Positions 8,747-19,472 of a DNA stretch of 64,000 bases are shown here, piece by piece; position 1 is the stretch's first letter; each line of letters begins with the position of its first letter. Below the pieces are notes generated by a model. It worked only from the letters and a program-made list of their open reading frames with translations, did not search any database and had not been told where the DNA came from. Made by a program: the position numbers and the translations under genes. Location: positions 372,001 through 436,000 of the forward strand of contig NZ_AP018823.1 of the NCBI RefSeq assembly GCF_002217795.2, written 5' to 3'. This DNA comes from Aquitalea magnusonii (GTDB lineage: Bacteria > Pseudomonadota > Gammaproteobacteria > Burkholderiales > Chromobacteriaceae).

Positions 8747-10537
8747 ATGACCGCGCCCGTCCTCTATTCCATTCGTCCGTGCTCTCCGGCTAGCCATTGT
8801 TTTGAAATTACGCTCAAGGTAACCAAGCCAGCCCGGAAAGGCCAAGTCTTTACCTTGCCGGCCTGGATTCCCGGCAGCTACCTGATTCGGGAGTTCTCCC
8901 GCCACATCATCAGCATTCAGGCCAGTTGTGCTGGCAAGGAAGTGCAGATCTGCAAACTGGACAAGCACACCTGGCAGGCAGAGCCGGTGAGTGGCAGCCT
9001 GACCCTGGTGTATCAGGTTTATGCATATGATTTGTCGGTGCGTGGGGCTTATCTGGATGAAACGCGTGGTTTCTTTAATGCCAGCAGCGTGTTTCTGGCC
9101 GTGGATGGCTACGAGTCGGCACCTTGTGATGTGCAGATACTGGCACCCAAGGGCAAGCATTTTGCCGAGTGGAAGGTTGCCACGGCACTGCCAGCGCGGG
9201 ATGTGAAGAAGAGTGGCTTTGGTCATTACCGTGCCGAGAGTTACGACGAATTGCTGGACCACCCGGTTGAGCTGGGAGACTTCCAGTCGCTCAGTTTCAA
9301 AGCCTGCGGCGTGCCGCATCAGTTTGTGGTGTCTGGCCGTTTCCGTGGCGACCTCAAGCGCCTGGTGCGCGATACCAAGAAAATCTGCGAATACCAAATC
9401 AAACTGTTTGGCACCCCTGCGCCATTCGAGCGCTATGTGTTCATGCTCTATGTGGGCAAGGACATTTACGGTGGGCTGGAGCATCGTGCCTCAACTGCGC
9501 TGGTGGCCAACCGTGACGATTTGCCAGCGCAAGGCGAGTCGGCCATCAGCGATGGTTATCTGAAGCTGCTTGGTTTGATCAGCCATGAGTATTTCCATAG
9601 CTGGAACGTCAAGCGCATCAAGCCGGCGGCCTTCAGTCCTTATGATCTGTCACAAGAGGCGTATACCCGGTTGCTGTGGGCGTTTGAGGGCATCACTTCC
9701 TATTACGACGACTTGACCCTGCTGCGCTGTGGCCTGATAGACCAACAGCGTTATCTGGGCTTGCTGGCACAAACCATCAGTGGCGTGCAGCGCGGTGCCG
9801 GTCGTCTCAAGCAGACGCTGGAAGAGTCCAGCTTTGATGCCTGGACCAAATACTACCGCCAGGATGAAAACAGTCCCAACAGCATTGTCAGCTATTACAC
9901 CAAGGGAGCGCTGGCCGCACTGGCGCTGGATCTGACCCTGCGTCAAGCCAGTGCTGGCAAAACGTCGCTGGATGATGTCATGCGTGCCTTGTGGCAAAAG
10001 TGGCTGGCGGATGGCCAGGGTCTGGCTGAAGATGAATGGGAGCGCATTGCCCAGCAAGTGAGCGGGCTGTCACTGCAGGACTTCTTTGACCATGCCCTGC
10101 GCTCTACCGCAGACTTGCCCTTGCCAGCCCTGTTGGCCACGCAGGGGGTAGACATGTGCTGGGACTACGCGGATCATGCCGGCGATGCTGGTGGCATTGG
10201 TCAGCCTGCTGCCGGTCGTAAGCCGCGTGCCAGCCTGGGCGTGAAAACGGCTGCAGATCCGCTAGGCCTGCGCTTGGTCAATGTACTGGATGGCAGCGCT
10301 GCCCAGCAGGCAGGTTTGGCCGGTGGTGATGTACTGCTGGCGCTGGATGGCCTGAAGGCTGGCGATCTGGACAAGATGTTGGCGCGTTATCGCGTGGGAG
10401 AGCAGATTACCCTGCATTTGTTCCGGCGTGATGAACTGCTGGTGCGTGAGGTGGTCTTGCAGGCACAGCCTGCAGCAACCTGCCGTCTGCATGTGCAGTC
10501 CGGCGGCGGTGACTGGCTGGCGGCCACCCAAGCGTGA
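8747..10537 (+). CDS. M61-family metallo-aminopeptidase with PDZ domain
   Basis: A 596-residue zinc peptidase of the glycyl aminopeptidase (M61) family. The N-terminal beta domain has the WIPGSYLIREFSRHI block. The catalytic HEYFH motif is at 280-284, followed by WNVKRIKP and the downstream glutamate in LLWAFEGITSYYDD. A C-terminal PDZ domain occupies about 470-560 (PLGLRLVNVLDGSAAQQAG). Family members remove N-terminal glycine or alanine. No signal peptide is evident, so a cytoplasmic location is likely. It is 116 bases upstream of pepN on the same strand. Confidence 0.92.
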   Translation: MTAPVLYSIRPCSPASHCFEITLKVTKPARKGQVFTLPAWIPGSYLIREFSRHIISIQASCAGKEVQICKLDKHTWQAEPVSGSLTLVYQVYAYDLSVRGAYLDETRGFFNASSVFLAVDGYESAPCDVQILAPKGKHFAEWKVATALPARDVKKSGFGHYRAESYDELLDHPVELGDFQSLSFKACGVPHQFVVSGRFRGDLKRLVRDTKKICEYQIKLFGTPAPFERYVFMLYVGKDIYGGLEHRASTALVANRDDLPAQGESAISDGYLKLLGLISHEYFHSWNVKRIKPAAFSPYDLSQEAYTRLLWAFEGITSYYDDLTLLRCGLIDQQRYLGLLAQTISGVQRGAGRLKQTLEESSFDAWTKYYRQDENSPNSIVSYYTKGALAALALDLTLRQASAGKTSLDDVMRALWQKWLADGQGLAEDEWERIAQQVSGLSLQDFFDHALRSTADLPLPALLATQGVDMCWDYADHAGDAGGIGQPAAGRKPRASLGVKTAADPLGLRLVNVLDGSAAQQAGLAGGDVLLALDGLKAGDLDKMLARYRVGEQITLHLFRRDELLVREVVLQAQPAATCRLHVQSGGGDWLAATQA

Positions 10538-10653
10538 TCTGCAGGTAGCAGCAACAAGATGTGTATCGATAGCGAACCGGGGCGGTGATCCCGCACGGTT
10601 CATCACCAAGACCGGCACTAACCGGCAATGACCTGAAAATTAGAGAGACGAAA

Positions 10654-13278
10654 ATGGCGCAGCAGCCTCAAGTGAACTATCTGAAAGACTATACCGTTCC
10701 TGCTTATCTGGTAGATCGGGTGGATTTGAAGTTCGAAATCGAGGAGGCGCAGACGCGTGTGCACTCCCGTCTGGTCATCAAGCGTAATGAAAAGTCTGCT
10801 GCGCCTGGCAATTTGTGGCTGGACGGTTCGGCCACCCTGTTAAGCCTCACCCTGGACGGGGAGCGTCTTGCTCCTGGCAGCTATCAGCTGAATGAAGATG
10901 GCCTGCTGATTCCCGGAGTGCCGGACAGTTTCATCCTGGAAGTGGAAACCGGGCTGGATCCGCTGGCCAATACCAGCCTGATGGGCTTGTATGCTTCCAA
11001 TGGCAATCTGTTCACCCAATGCGAGCCGGAGGGTTTTCGCAAGATTACCTTTTACATGGACCGGCCAGATGTGATGGCCAAGTTCACCACCACCATTGTG
11101 GCCGACAAGCAGAAATACCCGGTGCTGCTGTCCAATGGCAACAAGGTGGGTGAAGGCGTGCTGGACAAGAAGCGCCACTGGGTAAAATGGGTGGACCCTT
11201 ACCGCAAACCTGCCTACCTGTTTGCCCTGGTGGCCGGCAAGCTGGTGGCGGCGCGCGACAAGTTCCTTACCCAGCGCGGACGCGAAGTGACGCTGGAAAT
11301 CTGGACCGAGCCTGCCGACCAGGACAAAGTGGCTTTTGCCATGGGGGCGGTCAAGCGCGCGATGAAGTGGGACGAGCAGCGCTTTGGCCTGGAGTACGAT
11401 CTGGATATCTACATGATCGTGGCGGTCAGCGATTTCAATATGGGGGCCATGGAAAACAAGGGCCTCAACATTTTCAACACCTCGGCCGTGCTGGCGCGCA
11501 AGGATACCCGCACCGACGCAGAATTCCAGCGGGTGGAAGCCATCATTGCCCACGAATACTTCCATAACTGGACGGGTAACCGAGTGACCTGCCGCGACTG
11601 GTTCCAACTGTCGCTCAAGGAAGGGCTCACCGTATTCCGCGACCAGGAATTCAGCTCTGATCTGGGTAGCCGGGCTGTCAAACGCATCGACGATGTCAAA
11701 AGCTTGCGTGCCATGCAGTTCCCGGAAGATGCCGGCCCGACGGCGCATCCGATTCGTCCGGACTCCTACATCGAGATGAACAATTTCTACACCATGACGG
11801 TGTATGAAAAGGGTGCAGAAGTGGTGCGCATGTATCACACCCTGCTGGGTGAAGAAGGCTTCCGCAAGGGCATGGACCTGTACTTCAAGCGCCATGATGG
11901 CCAGGCGGTAACCTGCGACGACTTCCGTGCCGCCATGGCCGACGCCAACGGGGTGGATCTGGAACAGTTTGCCTTGTGGTACAGCCAGGCGGGTACCCCG
12001 TTGCTGCAGGTGAGCAGCCAGTACGATGCTGCCGCGCAACGCTACGCCCTGACGGTCAAGCAGTCCTGCCGTGCGATTGCCGGCCTGCCCGCCCCGCAAG
12101 CGCTGCACATTCCGCTGGCGCTTGGCCTGGTCGGCGCGGATGGCCGCGATCTGCCCCTCCAACTGGAGGGTGAGGATCTGGCGCTGACCGGTACGCGTGT
12201 GCTGGACATCAAGCAGGACGAACAGACCTTTGTTTTTCTCAATGTGACTGAAGAACCAGTACCTTCGTTGCTGCGTGGCTTCTCCGCCCCGGTGAAGCTG
12301 GAGTACGACTGGCGCGACGATCAGCTTGCCTTCCTGATGGCGAACGACAGCGACAGCTTCTGCCGCTGGGAAGCCGGTCAAACGCTCGCCGAGCGCCTGT
12401 TCCGTCAGTTGATTGATGCTGTTGCTGCCGGCAAGCCGCTGCTATTGCCGGAAACCTTTATTGCCGCCTTCCGTGCCGTGTTGAAAGACCATGCGGCCGA
12501 TCCTGCGCTGCGCGCCCTGATGCTGGGCTTGCCGTCCGAAGCGGAAATCCTGGAGATGGTCGATGTGGCTGATCCGGCCATCATTCATCAAGTACGCGAC
12601 TTTGTGCTCGATCAACTGGCCGAATCACTGCGCGGTGAATGGCATGAGGCCTACCATCTTCACCAGACCCGCGAGTACAAGCCGGAAGATGCCGGCAAGC
12701 GCGACCTGAAAAACCGCACCCTGCAAATGTTGACCCGCCTGAGCGTGGCCTGGCCGGCAGAGGCCGCGCGCAAGCAGGCGCTGGAGGCCGACAATATGTC
12801 GGACCAGATGGGCGCCATGCTTGCCCTGCGCGATCATGACGGTGAAGAGCGGGACGAATGCTATACCGCGTTTGCCGCCCGCTGGCAGCGCGATGCTCTG
12901 GTCATGGACAAGTTCTTCATGTTGCTGGCCTCCAGCCAGTTGGCAGGCACGCTCGACCATGTCCGCGCCGCGATGGAGCATCCCGCATTCAGCCTGAAGA
13001 ACCCGAACAAGGCGCGTGCGCTGATTGGCACTTTTGGCAACAATATGGCCCACTTCCATGCTGTCGATGGCAGTGGTTACCGCTTTCTGGCCGATCAGGT
13101 ACTGGCGCTGGATGTCATCAATCCGCAAGTGGCCAGCCGCCTTGTGCGCGCCTTCAATCGCTGGAAAAAGCTGGAGCCGGTGCGGCAGGGTCTGATGAAG
13201 GCCGAGCTGGAACGCATGCTGAACAGCAAGCTGTCCAAGGATGTTTACGAGATTGTCTACAAGAACCTCAACGCCTGA
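10654..13278 (+). CDS. pepN: Aminopeptidase N (M1 family)
   Basis: A broad-specificity zinc aminopeptidase of 874 residues, matching the 870 of E. coli PepN. The exopeptidase motif [12 protein letters not shown] is at about 264 and the zinc site [11 protein letters not shown] at about 300. The [13 protein letters not shown] block with the third zinc ligand region follows (here [10 protein letters not shown]). The start at 10654 (MAQQPQ) is preferred over the frame start at 10585 because family homology begins there and an AGAGAGACG site lies just upstream. It degrades cytoplasmic peptides. A strong terminator follows. Confidence 0.97.
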   Translation: MAQQPQVNYLKDYTVPAYLVDRVDLKFEIEEAQTRVHSRLVIKRNEKSAAPGNLWLDGSATLLSLTLDGERLAPGSYQLNEDGLLIPGVPDSFILEVETGLDPLANTSLMGLYASNGNLFTQCEPEGFRKITFYMDRPDVMAKFTTTIVADKQKYPVLLSNGNKVGEGVLDKKRHWVKWVDPYRKPAYLFALVAGKLVAARDKFLTQRGREVTLEIWTEPADQDKVAFAMGAVKRAMKWDEQRFGLEYDLDIYMIVAVSDFNMGAMENKGLNIFNTSAVLARKDTRTDAEFQRVEAIIAHEYFHNWTGNRVTCRDWFQLSLKEGLTVFRDQEFSSDLGSRAVKRIDDVKSLRAMQFPEDAGPTAHPIRPDSYIEMNNFYTMTVYEKGAEVVRMYHTLLGEEGFRKGMDLYFKRHDGQAVTCDDFRAAMADANGVDLEQFALWYSQAGTPLLQVSSQYDAAAQRYALTVKQSCRAIAGLPAPQALHIPLALGLVGADGRDLPLQLEGEDLALTGTRVLDIKQDEQTFVFLNVTEEPVPSLLRGFSAPVKLEYDWRDDQLAFLMANDSDSFCRWEAGQTLAERLFRQLIDAVAAGKPLLLPETFIAAFRAVLKDHAADPALRALMLGLPSEAEILEMVDVADPAIIHQVRDFVLDQLAESLRGEWHEAYHLHQTREYKPEDAGKRDLKNRTLQMLTRLSVAWPAEAARKQALEADNMSDQMGAMLALRDHDGEERDECYTAFAARWQRDALVMDKFFMLLASSQLAGTLDHVRAAMEHPAFSLKNPNKARALIGTFGNNMAHFHAVDGSGYRFLADQVLALDVINPQVASRLVRAFNRWKKLEPVRQGLMKAELERMLNSKLSKDVYEIVYKNLNA

Positions 13279-13300
13279 GCCGGCTTGTGGACGAGATAAG

Positions 13301-13329
13301 ACGGGTTGCTGCGGCAGCCCGTTTTTTTT
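13301..13329 (+). terminator. Intrinsic terminator after pepN
   Basis: A GC-rich stem (ACGGGTTGC / GCAGCCCGT) is followed by a run of eight T. Confidence 0.9.
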
Positions 13330-13414
13330 GCGCCATTCCAAGCAAGGAGATTGACCTGCTCTTGGCTTGTCGGAATCATACATTCGTTTGAATTGTTCCG
13401 GCGGAGCCAGCAGC

Positions 13415-14338
13415 ATGACAGCAACACAGCAGCGGGATTGGCAATTGTCCCTGGATGATGGCGAAGTCCTGCACATTCGGCGTATCTGGCAGGATGCAGC
13501 AGGCGCACCGGTGTTGCTGATCCACGGCGTAATGGCCAATGGCCGCATCTTTTACACCGACAGCGGCAAGGGGTTGGCGCATTATCTGGCCGCTGCCGGC
13601 TTCGACGTTTTTGTGGCTGATCTGCGTGGTCGCGGCCAGAGTACCCCGAAAATCAGCGCCGCCAGCCAGCATGGTCAGACGGAAATCATCTGCCGCGATC
13701 TGCCCGCGCTGCATGGCGCGATCCGCCGCCTGAAAGGGGAGGTGGCCGTACACTGGATGGCGCACTCCTGGGGCGGGGTACACATGAGCAGCTGCCTGCT
13801 GCGTCATCCCCGGCTGGCTTCACAAGTGGCATCTCTGGTTTATTTCGGCAGCAAGCGCAGCATAGCGGTGCGTAACTGGCGCAAATTTCTGGAAGTCGAT
13901 CTGGTATGGAATGTGCTGGCGCGCTGGCTGATCAGGATGTTTGGCTATCTGCCGGCCAGGCGCATCGGGCTGGGAGCCGATGATGAAACGGAAAAAAGTC
14001 ATCGACAGAGCAAGTGCTGGGCTCAGCGCCGCCCCTGGGTGGATAGTGATGATGGCTTTGATTATGGTGCCGCGGCGCGCCATGTCTCCCTGCCACCCAC
14101 GCTATATTTTGCGGCCCGGAACGACCCGTGCCGCGGGCATGCCGATGATGTGCGACGCTTTCGTGATGAAAGCGGTCCTCATCTTTCGCGTCTGCGTCTG
14201 CTGGGGCGTGCGGCCGGGCATTGGCATGATTACGACCATGTTTCGCTACTGACACACCCGGATGCCCCGGCCGATCACTTTCCACTGCTGTTGGAGTGGC
14301 TGGCCGGTCGATACGACAAGGTGATCGAGAATTACTGA
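13415..14338 (+). CDS. Alpha/beta-hydrolase fold protein
   Basis: A 307-residue protein of the alpha/beta hydrolase fold. The oxyanion region PVLLIHGVMANG, the strand-turn DLRGRGQS and a nucleophile elbow AHSWGG (serine nucleophile, G-x-S-x-G with Ala in the first place) are all visible. A C-terminal His (GHWHDYDHVS) can complete the triad. The start at 13415 has a GGAG site; the upstream extension to 13367 lies close to the pepN terminator. The natural substrate is unknown. A lysophospholipase or esterase-like activity is only a guess from the fold. Confidence 0.75.
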   Translation: MTATQQRDWQLSLDDGEVLHIRRIWQDAAGAPVLLIHGVMANGRIFYTDSGKGLAHYLAAAGFDVFVADLRGRGQSTPKISAASQHGQTEIICRDLPALHGAIRRLKGEVAVHWMAHSWGGVHMSSCLLRHPRLASQVASLVYFGSKRSIAVRNWRKFLEVDLVWNVLARWLIRMFGYLPARRIGLGADDETEKSHRQSKCWAQRRPWVDSDDGFDYGAAARHVSLPPTLYFAARNDPCRGHADDVRRFRDESGPHLSRLRLLGRAAGHWHDYDHVSLLTHPDAPADHFPLLLEWLAGRYDKVIENY

Positions 14339-14402
14339 CCAAGGTCATTCCCGCGCAAATGGCGCTGTGGTAGAACTGCGGCCTCTAGTGGAGAACGCAT
14401 CA

Positions 14403-15050
14403 ATGAATCAACAAACCGACATCCTACCCGCCAGCCTGGATAAGATCATCGAGCAACTGGCCGAGCATGGCTGGGTAGTGGATAACACGCTGTTCAGCGC
14501 CCAAGCCATCCGCCAGTTGCAGCAGTGCTGTCTGGCACAATGGCAGGAAGGGCGTTTCCACGAAGCTGCAGTCGGGCGGGCCGAACAGCAGGGGCGCCGC
14601 AGCGAAATCCGTTCCGACTCGGTACTCTGGCTGGAACCGGCCGATGCCCACCCCGCTGTTGCACATTATTTTTCCACTCTGGATCAGGTGCGGCAGGCGG
14701 TGAACCAAGCCTTTTACCTGGGGCTGGAGGATCTGGAATCCCATTTTGCCGTTTATCCGCCCGGTAGCTTTTATAAAAAGCATCTGGACCGTTTCCGCGA
14801 CGACGATGCCCGTACCCTGACTGCAGTGCTGTATCTGAATGAAGACTGGCCCGACGCGGCAGGTGGCCAGATGCGGCTGTATCTGGATGCCGACTGTACG
14901 CAATCGCTGGATGTCGTCCCTCGCGCCGGGACCCTGGTGTTGTTCCTGTCCGACCGCTTCTGGCATGAAGTGCTGCCGGCGACGCAGCAGCGCTTGTCGG
15001 TTACCGGCTGGTTCCGCCGGCGTCAGCCCGGTTTAGCTTGGTCATCGTAG
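14403..15050 (+). CDS. 2OG-Fe(II) oxygenase (prolyl-4-hydroxylase-like)
   Basis: A 215-residue member of the 2-oxoglutarate/iron dioxygenase superfamily, resembling the SM-20/PHD-type prolyl hydroxylase group. The iron triad is visible as KKHLDRF (HxD) and FWHEVLP. The 2-oxoglutarate-binding arginine is in QQRLSVTGWFRRR. The YPPGSFYKKHLD phrase is typical. The start at 14403 has a GGAGA site upstream. Bacterial members hydroxylate proteins such as EF-Tu, but the target here is not known. It lies 60 bases before aroC. Confidence 0.85.
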   Translation: MNQQTDILPASLDKIIEQLAEHGWVVDNTLFSAQAIRQLQQCCLAQWQEGRFHEAAVGRAEQQGRRSEIRSDSVLWLEPADAHPAVAHYFSTLDQVRQAVNQAFYLGLEDLESHFAVYPPGSFYKKHLDRFRDDDARTLTAVLYLNEDWPDAAGGQMRLYLDADCTQSLDVVPRAGTLVLFLSDRFWHEVLPATQQRLSVTGWFRRRQPGLAWSS

Positions 15051-15110
15051 TCCGGTTATGCCGTGCTAGAATCAGGCCAAACCAGATGAAATGACAAGGG
15101 ACGAATCAAG

Positions 15111-16211
15111 ATGTCAGGCAACACCACGGGACTGCTGTTTACTGTTACTTCCTTCGGCGAAAGCCACGGACCGGCCATTGGCTGCGTGGTGGATGGCTGC
15201 CCGCCCGGGCTGGCCATCTCTGCAGAGGAAATCCAGCAGGAACTGGATCGTCGCAAGCCTGGCACCAGCCGGCATGTCACCCAGCGCCGCGAGCCTGATG
15301 CCGTGGAAATCCTGTCCGGCGTCTACGAAGGCAGGACCACCGGCACACCGATTGCCTTGCTGATTCGCAACACCGACCAGCGCTCCAAGGACTATGGCAA
15401 TATCGCCGAGACCTTCCGCCCCGGTCATGCCGATTACACTTACTGGCATAAGTACGGCGTACGCGATCCGCGTGGCGGAGGCCGCTCCAGCGCCCGCGAG
15501 ACCGCGGTGCGGGTGGCCGCCGGTGCGATTGCCAAGAAGTGGCTGCAACAGCGTTACGGGGTAGTGATTCGCGGACACATGACCCAGATTGGCGAAGTAG
15601 CCATTCCGTTCAAGAGCTGGGATGTAGTCAATACCAATCCCTTCTTCGCCGCTGATGACAGCGTGGTGCCGCAGTTGGAGGACTACATGGACTCCATCCG
15701 CAAGAGCCTGGATTCCGTTGGCGCGCGTTTGCGAGTGGTGGCAGAAAACGTGCCGGTTGGCTGGGGCGAGCCGGTGTTTGACCGTCTTGATGCCGACATT
15801 GCCCATGCCATGATGAGTATCAATGCGGTCAAGGGAGTGGAAATCGGCGCCGGTTTTGCTTGTGTTACCCAGCGAGGTAGTGAGCATGGCGATGAACTGA
15901 CGCCAGAAGGCTTTGCCAGCAATCATGCTGGAGGCATCCTGGGTGGGATCTCCACCGGGCAGGATATCGAAGTGTCAATGGCAATCAAGCCCACCTCATC
16001 CATTGCCCAGCCACGGCGCTCCATCGACAAACAGGGCAATCCGATTGTGATGGAAACCCATGGCCGTCATGATCCCTGCGTGGGCATCCGCGCCACCCCC
16101 ATCGCAGAAGCGATGCTGGCGCTGGTATTGATGGATCATGCGCTGCGCCATCGCGCCCAGTGTGGAGATGTGGCGGTGGAAACCCCGCAAATCCCAGGTC
16201 GAATCAGCTAG
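15111..16211 (+). CDS. aroC: Chorismate synthase
   Basis: The last enzyme of the shikimate pathway, which converts EPSP to chorismate with reduced FMN. The 366-residue product has the standard start [18 protein letters not shown], plus [28 protein letters not shown] and the C-terminal [20 protein letters not shown] motif. The upstream sequence has an extended -10 (TGCTAGAAT, about 15062-15071), so it may have its own promoter. Confidence 0.98.
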   Translation: MSGNTTGLLFTVTSFGESHGPAIGCVVDGCPPGLAISAEEIQQELDRRKPGTSRHVTQRREPDAVEILSGVYEGRTTGTPIALLIRNTDQRSKDYGNIAETFRPGHADYTYWHKYGVRDPRGGGRSSARETAVRVAAGAIAKKWLQQRYGVVIRGHMTQIGEVAIPFKSWDVVNTNPFFAADDSVVPQLEDYMDSIRKSLDSVGARLRVVAENVPVGWGEPVFDRLDADIAHAMMSINAVKGVEIGAGFACVTQRGSEHGDELTPEGFASNHAGGILGGISTGQDIEVSMAIKPTSSIAQPRRSIDKQGNPIVMETHGRHDPCVGIRATPIAEAMLALVLMDHALRHRAQCGDVAVETPQIPGRIS

Positions 16212-16258
16212 ACTGAAACGAGACTGTATGACAGCCGGGCATCAAGAGAGAGCACACC

Positions 16259-17683
16259 ATGTTTAAAAACCTGATTGGCGGTTTGGCCGGTCGCCTGAAA
16301 AAAAACGAAGAAAGCCAGGCTGACGAAATCGCCGCTGTTGAAAAAGAACTGGAAGCCTCGCCGGTCAAACACAGCGCCGAGCCAGAGCCGATTGACCAGT
16401 TGCCGCCCACGCTTGGCTTCGTGGCTCACCAGCCGGTGATGGACCGCCAGCATCGCGTGGTGGCCTACGAATTCTTCGTCAAATCTGGAGCCACGGTAAA
16501 AGGTGGCAAGCAGCAGGACTTTGACCGCCTGATGCTGACCACGCTGCAGAACATGGAAGTGTTCCGCCTGCTGGCCTACCGACGCGCACTGGTGCATATC
16601 TCCATCAGTTCGCTCTCCGAGCCCCTGCTGCTGCAGATGCCGGCCAAAAGCGTGATATTCGTGCTGGAGCCCGACCTGGCGCAGCCCGTAACCGTGGAAA
16701 TCATGCCGATACTGGATGATTTGCGCAGCAAGGGCCTGCGTTTTGCGCTGGAACCGGCGGCTTTTGATGCCCAGGTTCTGGTGGAGCGCCTGCAGCCCGA
16801 ACTGTTCAACCGCATGGATTTCATGCTGCTGGACTTTGCCGCCCCCTCCACCCGCGTATTGGCTCCCATTCTGGACCAATTGCCACGCCGTTACCCCAAT
16901 GCGCGCTGGATGGCGCGCAATGTAGGTACGGCCGAGGATCTGGACATCTGCCTGCGTGCGCCAGGCAGCAACCGCTTTGCCTTGTTCCACGGCCCCTTCA
17001 TTGCCACCGTGCGCAGCCTGGAAAGCGGCAAGGTGGATAGCAACCAGACCAGGGTGCTGCAGATCATGCGCATGCTGCGGGCCAATGCCGAACCGCGTGA
17101 ACTGGAGGCCCAGTTCAAGCTGGATTCGGTGCTGCTGTTCAAGCTGCTGCGCTTCATCAATTCACCGGTCAATGGGCTGGCGCGCAAGGTGCAGACCATT
17201 GAGGAAACCTTGCTGCTGCTTGGACGGGAAACCCTGTTCAAATGGTTGTCCATGCTGTTGTTCACCGCCAAGAAGGAAGACGGAACCGCCTTGGCCTTGC
17301 TGGAAAAGTCGCTCATCCGCGCCCGCTTCCTGGAGCGTCTGGGGGCCTATCGTGGCAACAAGCTGGAGGCCGAGCACTTGTTCCTGACCGGGATGTTCTC
17401 TTTGCTGGATGTGCTGCTCAACCAGCCATTCCCCGATGTGCTGGATCCGCTGGAATTACCCCCGACCGTGCGTGATGCGGTGGTCGAGAACAAGGGCATG
17501 TTCAGCCCCTATCTGGCCCTGGCGCTTGCCTGCGAACAAGGCGATGACCAGCGTATCAATGCCCTGTGCAAGGTACTGGACTTTGAGGTGGAGCATACCT
17601 GCCGGTATTACATCGATTCGGTGGTATGGGCGCAGGAAGTTTTGCGTGAAAGCGATGTACACAACGACGTAGAAGCAGTCTAG
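16259..17683 (+). CDS. EAL-HDOD signalling protein (YuxH-like), EAL degenerate
   Basis: A 474-residue protein. Residues about 60-260 look like an EAL-type fold in which the key catalytic phrases are lost: VVAYEFFVKSG stands at the front, and there is no Glu-Ala-Leu or metal-binding DDFG-like motif. Residues about 270-470 form an HDOD domain (LLFKLLRFINSPVNGLARKV, ETLLLLGRETLFKWLS). Proteins of this layout are not active c-di-GMP phosphodiesterases and act in signalling through protein contacts. The N-terminus is charged. A terminator follows. The partner is unknown. Confidence 0.85.
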   Translation: MFKNLIGGLAGRLKKNEESQADEIAAVEKELEASPVKHSAEPEPIDQLPPTLGFVAHQPVMDRQHRVVAYEFFVKSGATVKGGKQQDFDRLMLTTLQNMEVFRLLAYRRALVHISISSLSEPLLLQMPAKSVIFVLEPDLAQPVTVEIMPILDDLRSKGLRFALEPAAFDAQVLVERLQPELFNRMDFMLLDFAAPSTRVLAPILDQLPRRYPNARWMARNVGTAEDLDICLRAPGSNRFALFHGPFIATVRSLESGKVDSNQTRVLQIMRMLRANAEPRELEAQFKLDSVLLFKLLRFINSPVNGLARKVQTIEETLLLLGRETLFKWLSMLLFTAKKEDGTALALLEKSLIRARFLERLGAYRGNKLEAEHLFLTGMFSLLDVLLNQPFPDVLDPLELPPTVRDAVVENKGMFSPYLALALACEQGDDQRINALCKVLDFEVEHTCRYYIDSVVWAQEVLRESDVHNDVEAV

Positions 17684-17705
17684 ATCTTGCCATCGGTAGT
17701 TGAAG

Positions 17706-17730
17706 GCCAGCACGGGGTGCTGGCTTTTTT
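17706..17730 (+). terminator. Intrinsic terminator after the EAL-HDOD gene
   Basis: Stem GCCAGCAC / GTGCTGGC with a GGG loop and a six-T tail. Confidence 0.92.
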
Positions 17731-17801
17731 CATGATCGCGTAAAATCTTGTAATGACACTATAGTAGCGATGAGTTAGGCGGTGTCAAACGGATGACAGC
17801 G

Positions 17802-17832
17802 TGTTGACCAGGACAGTTGTCGCCTGTCAACA
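17802..17832. promoter_or_regulatory. Inverted repeat upstream of the ACP-ketosynthase pair
   Basis: TGTTGAC and GTCAACA face each other across 17 bases, about 125 bases before the ACP start. This could be an operator. No regulator is identified. Confidence 0.4.
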
Positions 17833-17957
17833 ACTGGCATAAAAGTAGACAACAAACACCATAAATTTTCATGAAGGGGCGGCATACAATGGCTCCACAT
17901 GAAAAATATAACCCCATGCGCAATCTTGATGCCGGACTGTGCGGGTAAGGCAATGTG

Positions 17958-18194
17958 ATGAACACTATCGAGCAGATCCAGCAGTTGATTGTAGAAAAAT
18001 TCGGTGTGAAGGCCGACGAGATTCAGGCAGAACGTGCCCTGAGCGAATATGGCCTTGATTCTCTTGGTCAAATCGAACTCTTGTTTGCCATCGAAGAGCA
18101 CTTTGCGGTTTCCATTCCTGAAGAAGAAGCCCATGTGGCCAATCTGCAGGAACTGGCCGATCTGGTAGATCGCTATATGGCGGTCAAGCAATGA
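17958..18194 (+). CDS. Acyl carrier protein
   Basis: A 78-residue carrier protein with the phosphopantetheine serine in GLDSLGQIELL. It is not the housekeeping AcpP by context, because it stands with a ketosynthase outside the fab cluster. A GTG-ATG pair gives two possible starts; the ATG at 17958 is eight bases after TAAGG. Its stop overlaps the ketosynthase start (ATGA), so the two are made together. Confidence 0.88.
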   Translation: MNTIEQIQQLIVEKFGVKADEIQAERALSEYGLDSLGQIELLFAIEEHFAVSIPEEEAHVANLQELADLVDRYMAVKQ

Positions 18195-19420
18195 AGACCT
18201 TAGTTGCCATCACCGGCATTGGTCTTATTTCACCGCTTGGCAATCAGCTGGATGAGGTATTTGCCAAGCTGATGGATGGTGTGTCTGGTATCCGGCGGCT
18301 GGCATGTGATCAAACCGGCTGCAAGCCTGCCGTAGTGGGTGCGGTGGATTTTGATCCGGCCAACTGGTTTACCCGCTTGCAGCTGTCAGGTGTGGATCGT
18401 GTCAGCCAGATGGCGGTGGCCGCTGCCACCCAGGCGCTGGATGATGCCGCACTGGCCTTGCCGGAAGACAAGGAGCAGGTCGGAGTCTATGTGGGGTGTG
18501 CCATGGGTGGCAGTACCGCGCTGGACAAAGGCTTTCAGAATTTCTACCAGACCGGTACCCGCGTTTCTCCTCTGTCGGTGATTGCCAGCATGGCCAATGC
18601 CCCGGCCGGGCATATCAGCATGCGCTTTGGCATTACCGGCCCATCGGTGAATTACTCGGTGGCGTGTGCCTCCTCTGCCATTGCACTGGGTGAAGCGATG
18701 CGGGCGATTCGCAACGGCGAAATCCGCCAGGCGATTGCTGGCGGTGCTGAGGCCATGTTGCTGCCAGGCATCATCAACGCCTGGCAATCCATGCAGGTAC
18801 TGGCCAGTCCGGAAGGTGATCATCCGGAGCAGGCTTGCCGTCCCTACGACAAGACCCGTAGCGGCCTGGTGCTGGCGGAAGGGGCTGCTTTCCTGATTCT
18901 GGAACGGCTGGACGATGCGATGGCGCGTGGTGCCCGCATTTACGCCACGCTGGATGGCTATGCGTGCCGCAGTGATGCCGCGCATATCACCAAGCCTGAC
19001 GTTGCCGGCCAGGTGCGCACCATGCGTGCTGCCATGGCAGATGCCGGCCTGACACCGCAGCAGATTGCCTATTGCAATAGCCACGGCACCGCCACCCAGG
19101 TGGGTGATGTGGTGGAGTGCGAGGCGCTGCAGCAAATCTGGGGAGAGGGGACGCCTGGCTTGCAGGTGAGTGCCACCAAGTCCATGCATGGTCATCTGCT
19201 GGGGGCGACGGGTGGGTTGGAGGCCGCCATCACGGCGCTGGCATTGCATCACCACCAACTGCCTCCTACGGCAAACTGCCAGCAGCCGGATGAAAACTGC
19301 CGGGTACAGCATGTATTTGGCAAGGGTGTGGCTGCGCCGCAGTTGCAGGCGGCCATCAGTAATTCTTTTGCCTTTGGTGGCAGCAATGCCAGCCTCGTAT
19401 TGCAGGCCTGGCCGCGCTAA
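18191..19420 (+). CDS. Beta-ketoacyl-ACP synthase (KAS II type)
   Basis: A 409-residue condensing enzyme of the FabF type. The Cys-His-His triad is complete: VACASSAIA (nucleophile Cys), NSHGTATQVGD and KSMHGHLLGATGG. The C-terminal SNSFAFGGSNASLV block is present. It would extend an acyl chain carried on the adjacent ACP. The pair stands alone between two terminators without ketoreductase or dehydratase genes. It may therefore modify fatty acids made elsewhere or belong to a split secondary pathway; that is inference. Confidence 0.9.
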   Translation: MKTLVAITGIGLISPLGNQLDEVFAKLMDGVSGIRRLACDQTGCKPAVVGAVDFDPANWFTRLQLSGVDRVSQMAVAAATQALDDAALALPEDKEQVGVYVGCAMGGSTALDKGFQNFYQTGTRVSPLSVIASMANAPAGHISMRFGITGPSVNYSVACASSAIALGEAMRAIRNGEIRQAIAGGAEAMLLPGIINAWQSMQVLASPEGDHPEQACRPYDKTRSGLVLAEGAAFLILERLDDAMARGARIYATLDGYACRSDAAHITKPDVAGQVRTMRAAMADAGLTPQQIAYCNSHGTATQVGDVVECEALQQIWGEGTPGLQVSATKSMHGHLLGATGGLEAAITALALHHHQLPPTANCQQPDENCRVQHVFGKGVAAPQLQAAISNSFAFGGSNASLVLQAWPR

Positions 19421-19436
19421 ACACCACCGCAGGATC

Positions 19437-19460
19437 AAGCCCGCTTTGGCGGGCTTTTTT
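19437..19460 (+). terminator. Intrinsic terminator after the ketosynthase gene
   Basis: Stem AAGCCCGC / GCGGGCTT with a six-T tail. The opposing alkB gene ends 13 bases downstream. Confidence 0.92.
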
Positions 19461-19472
19461 GTGGCTGATCAT

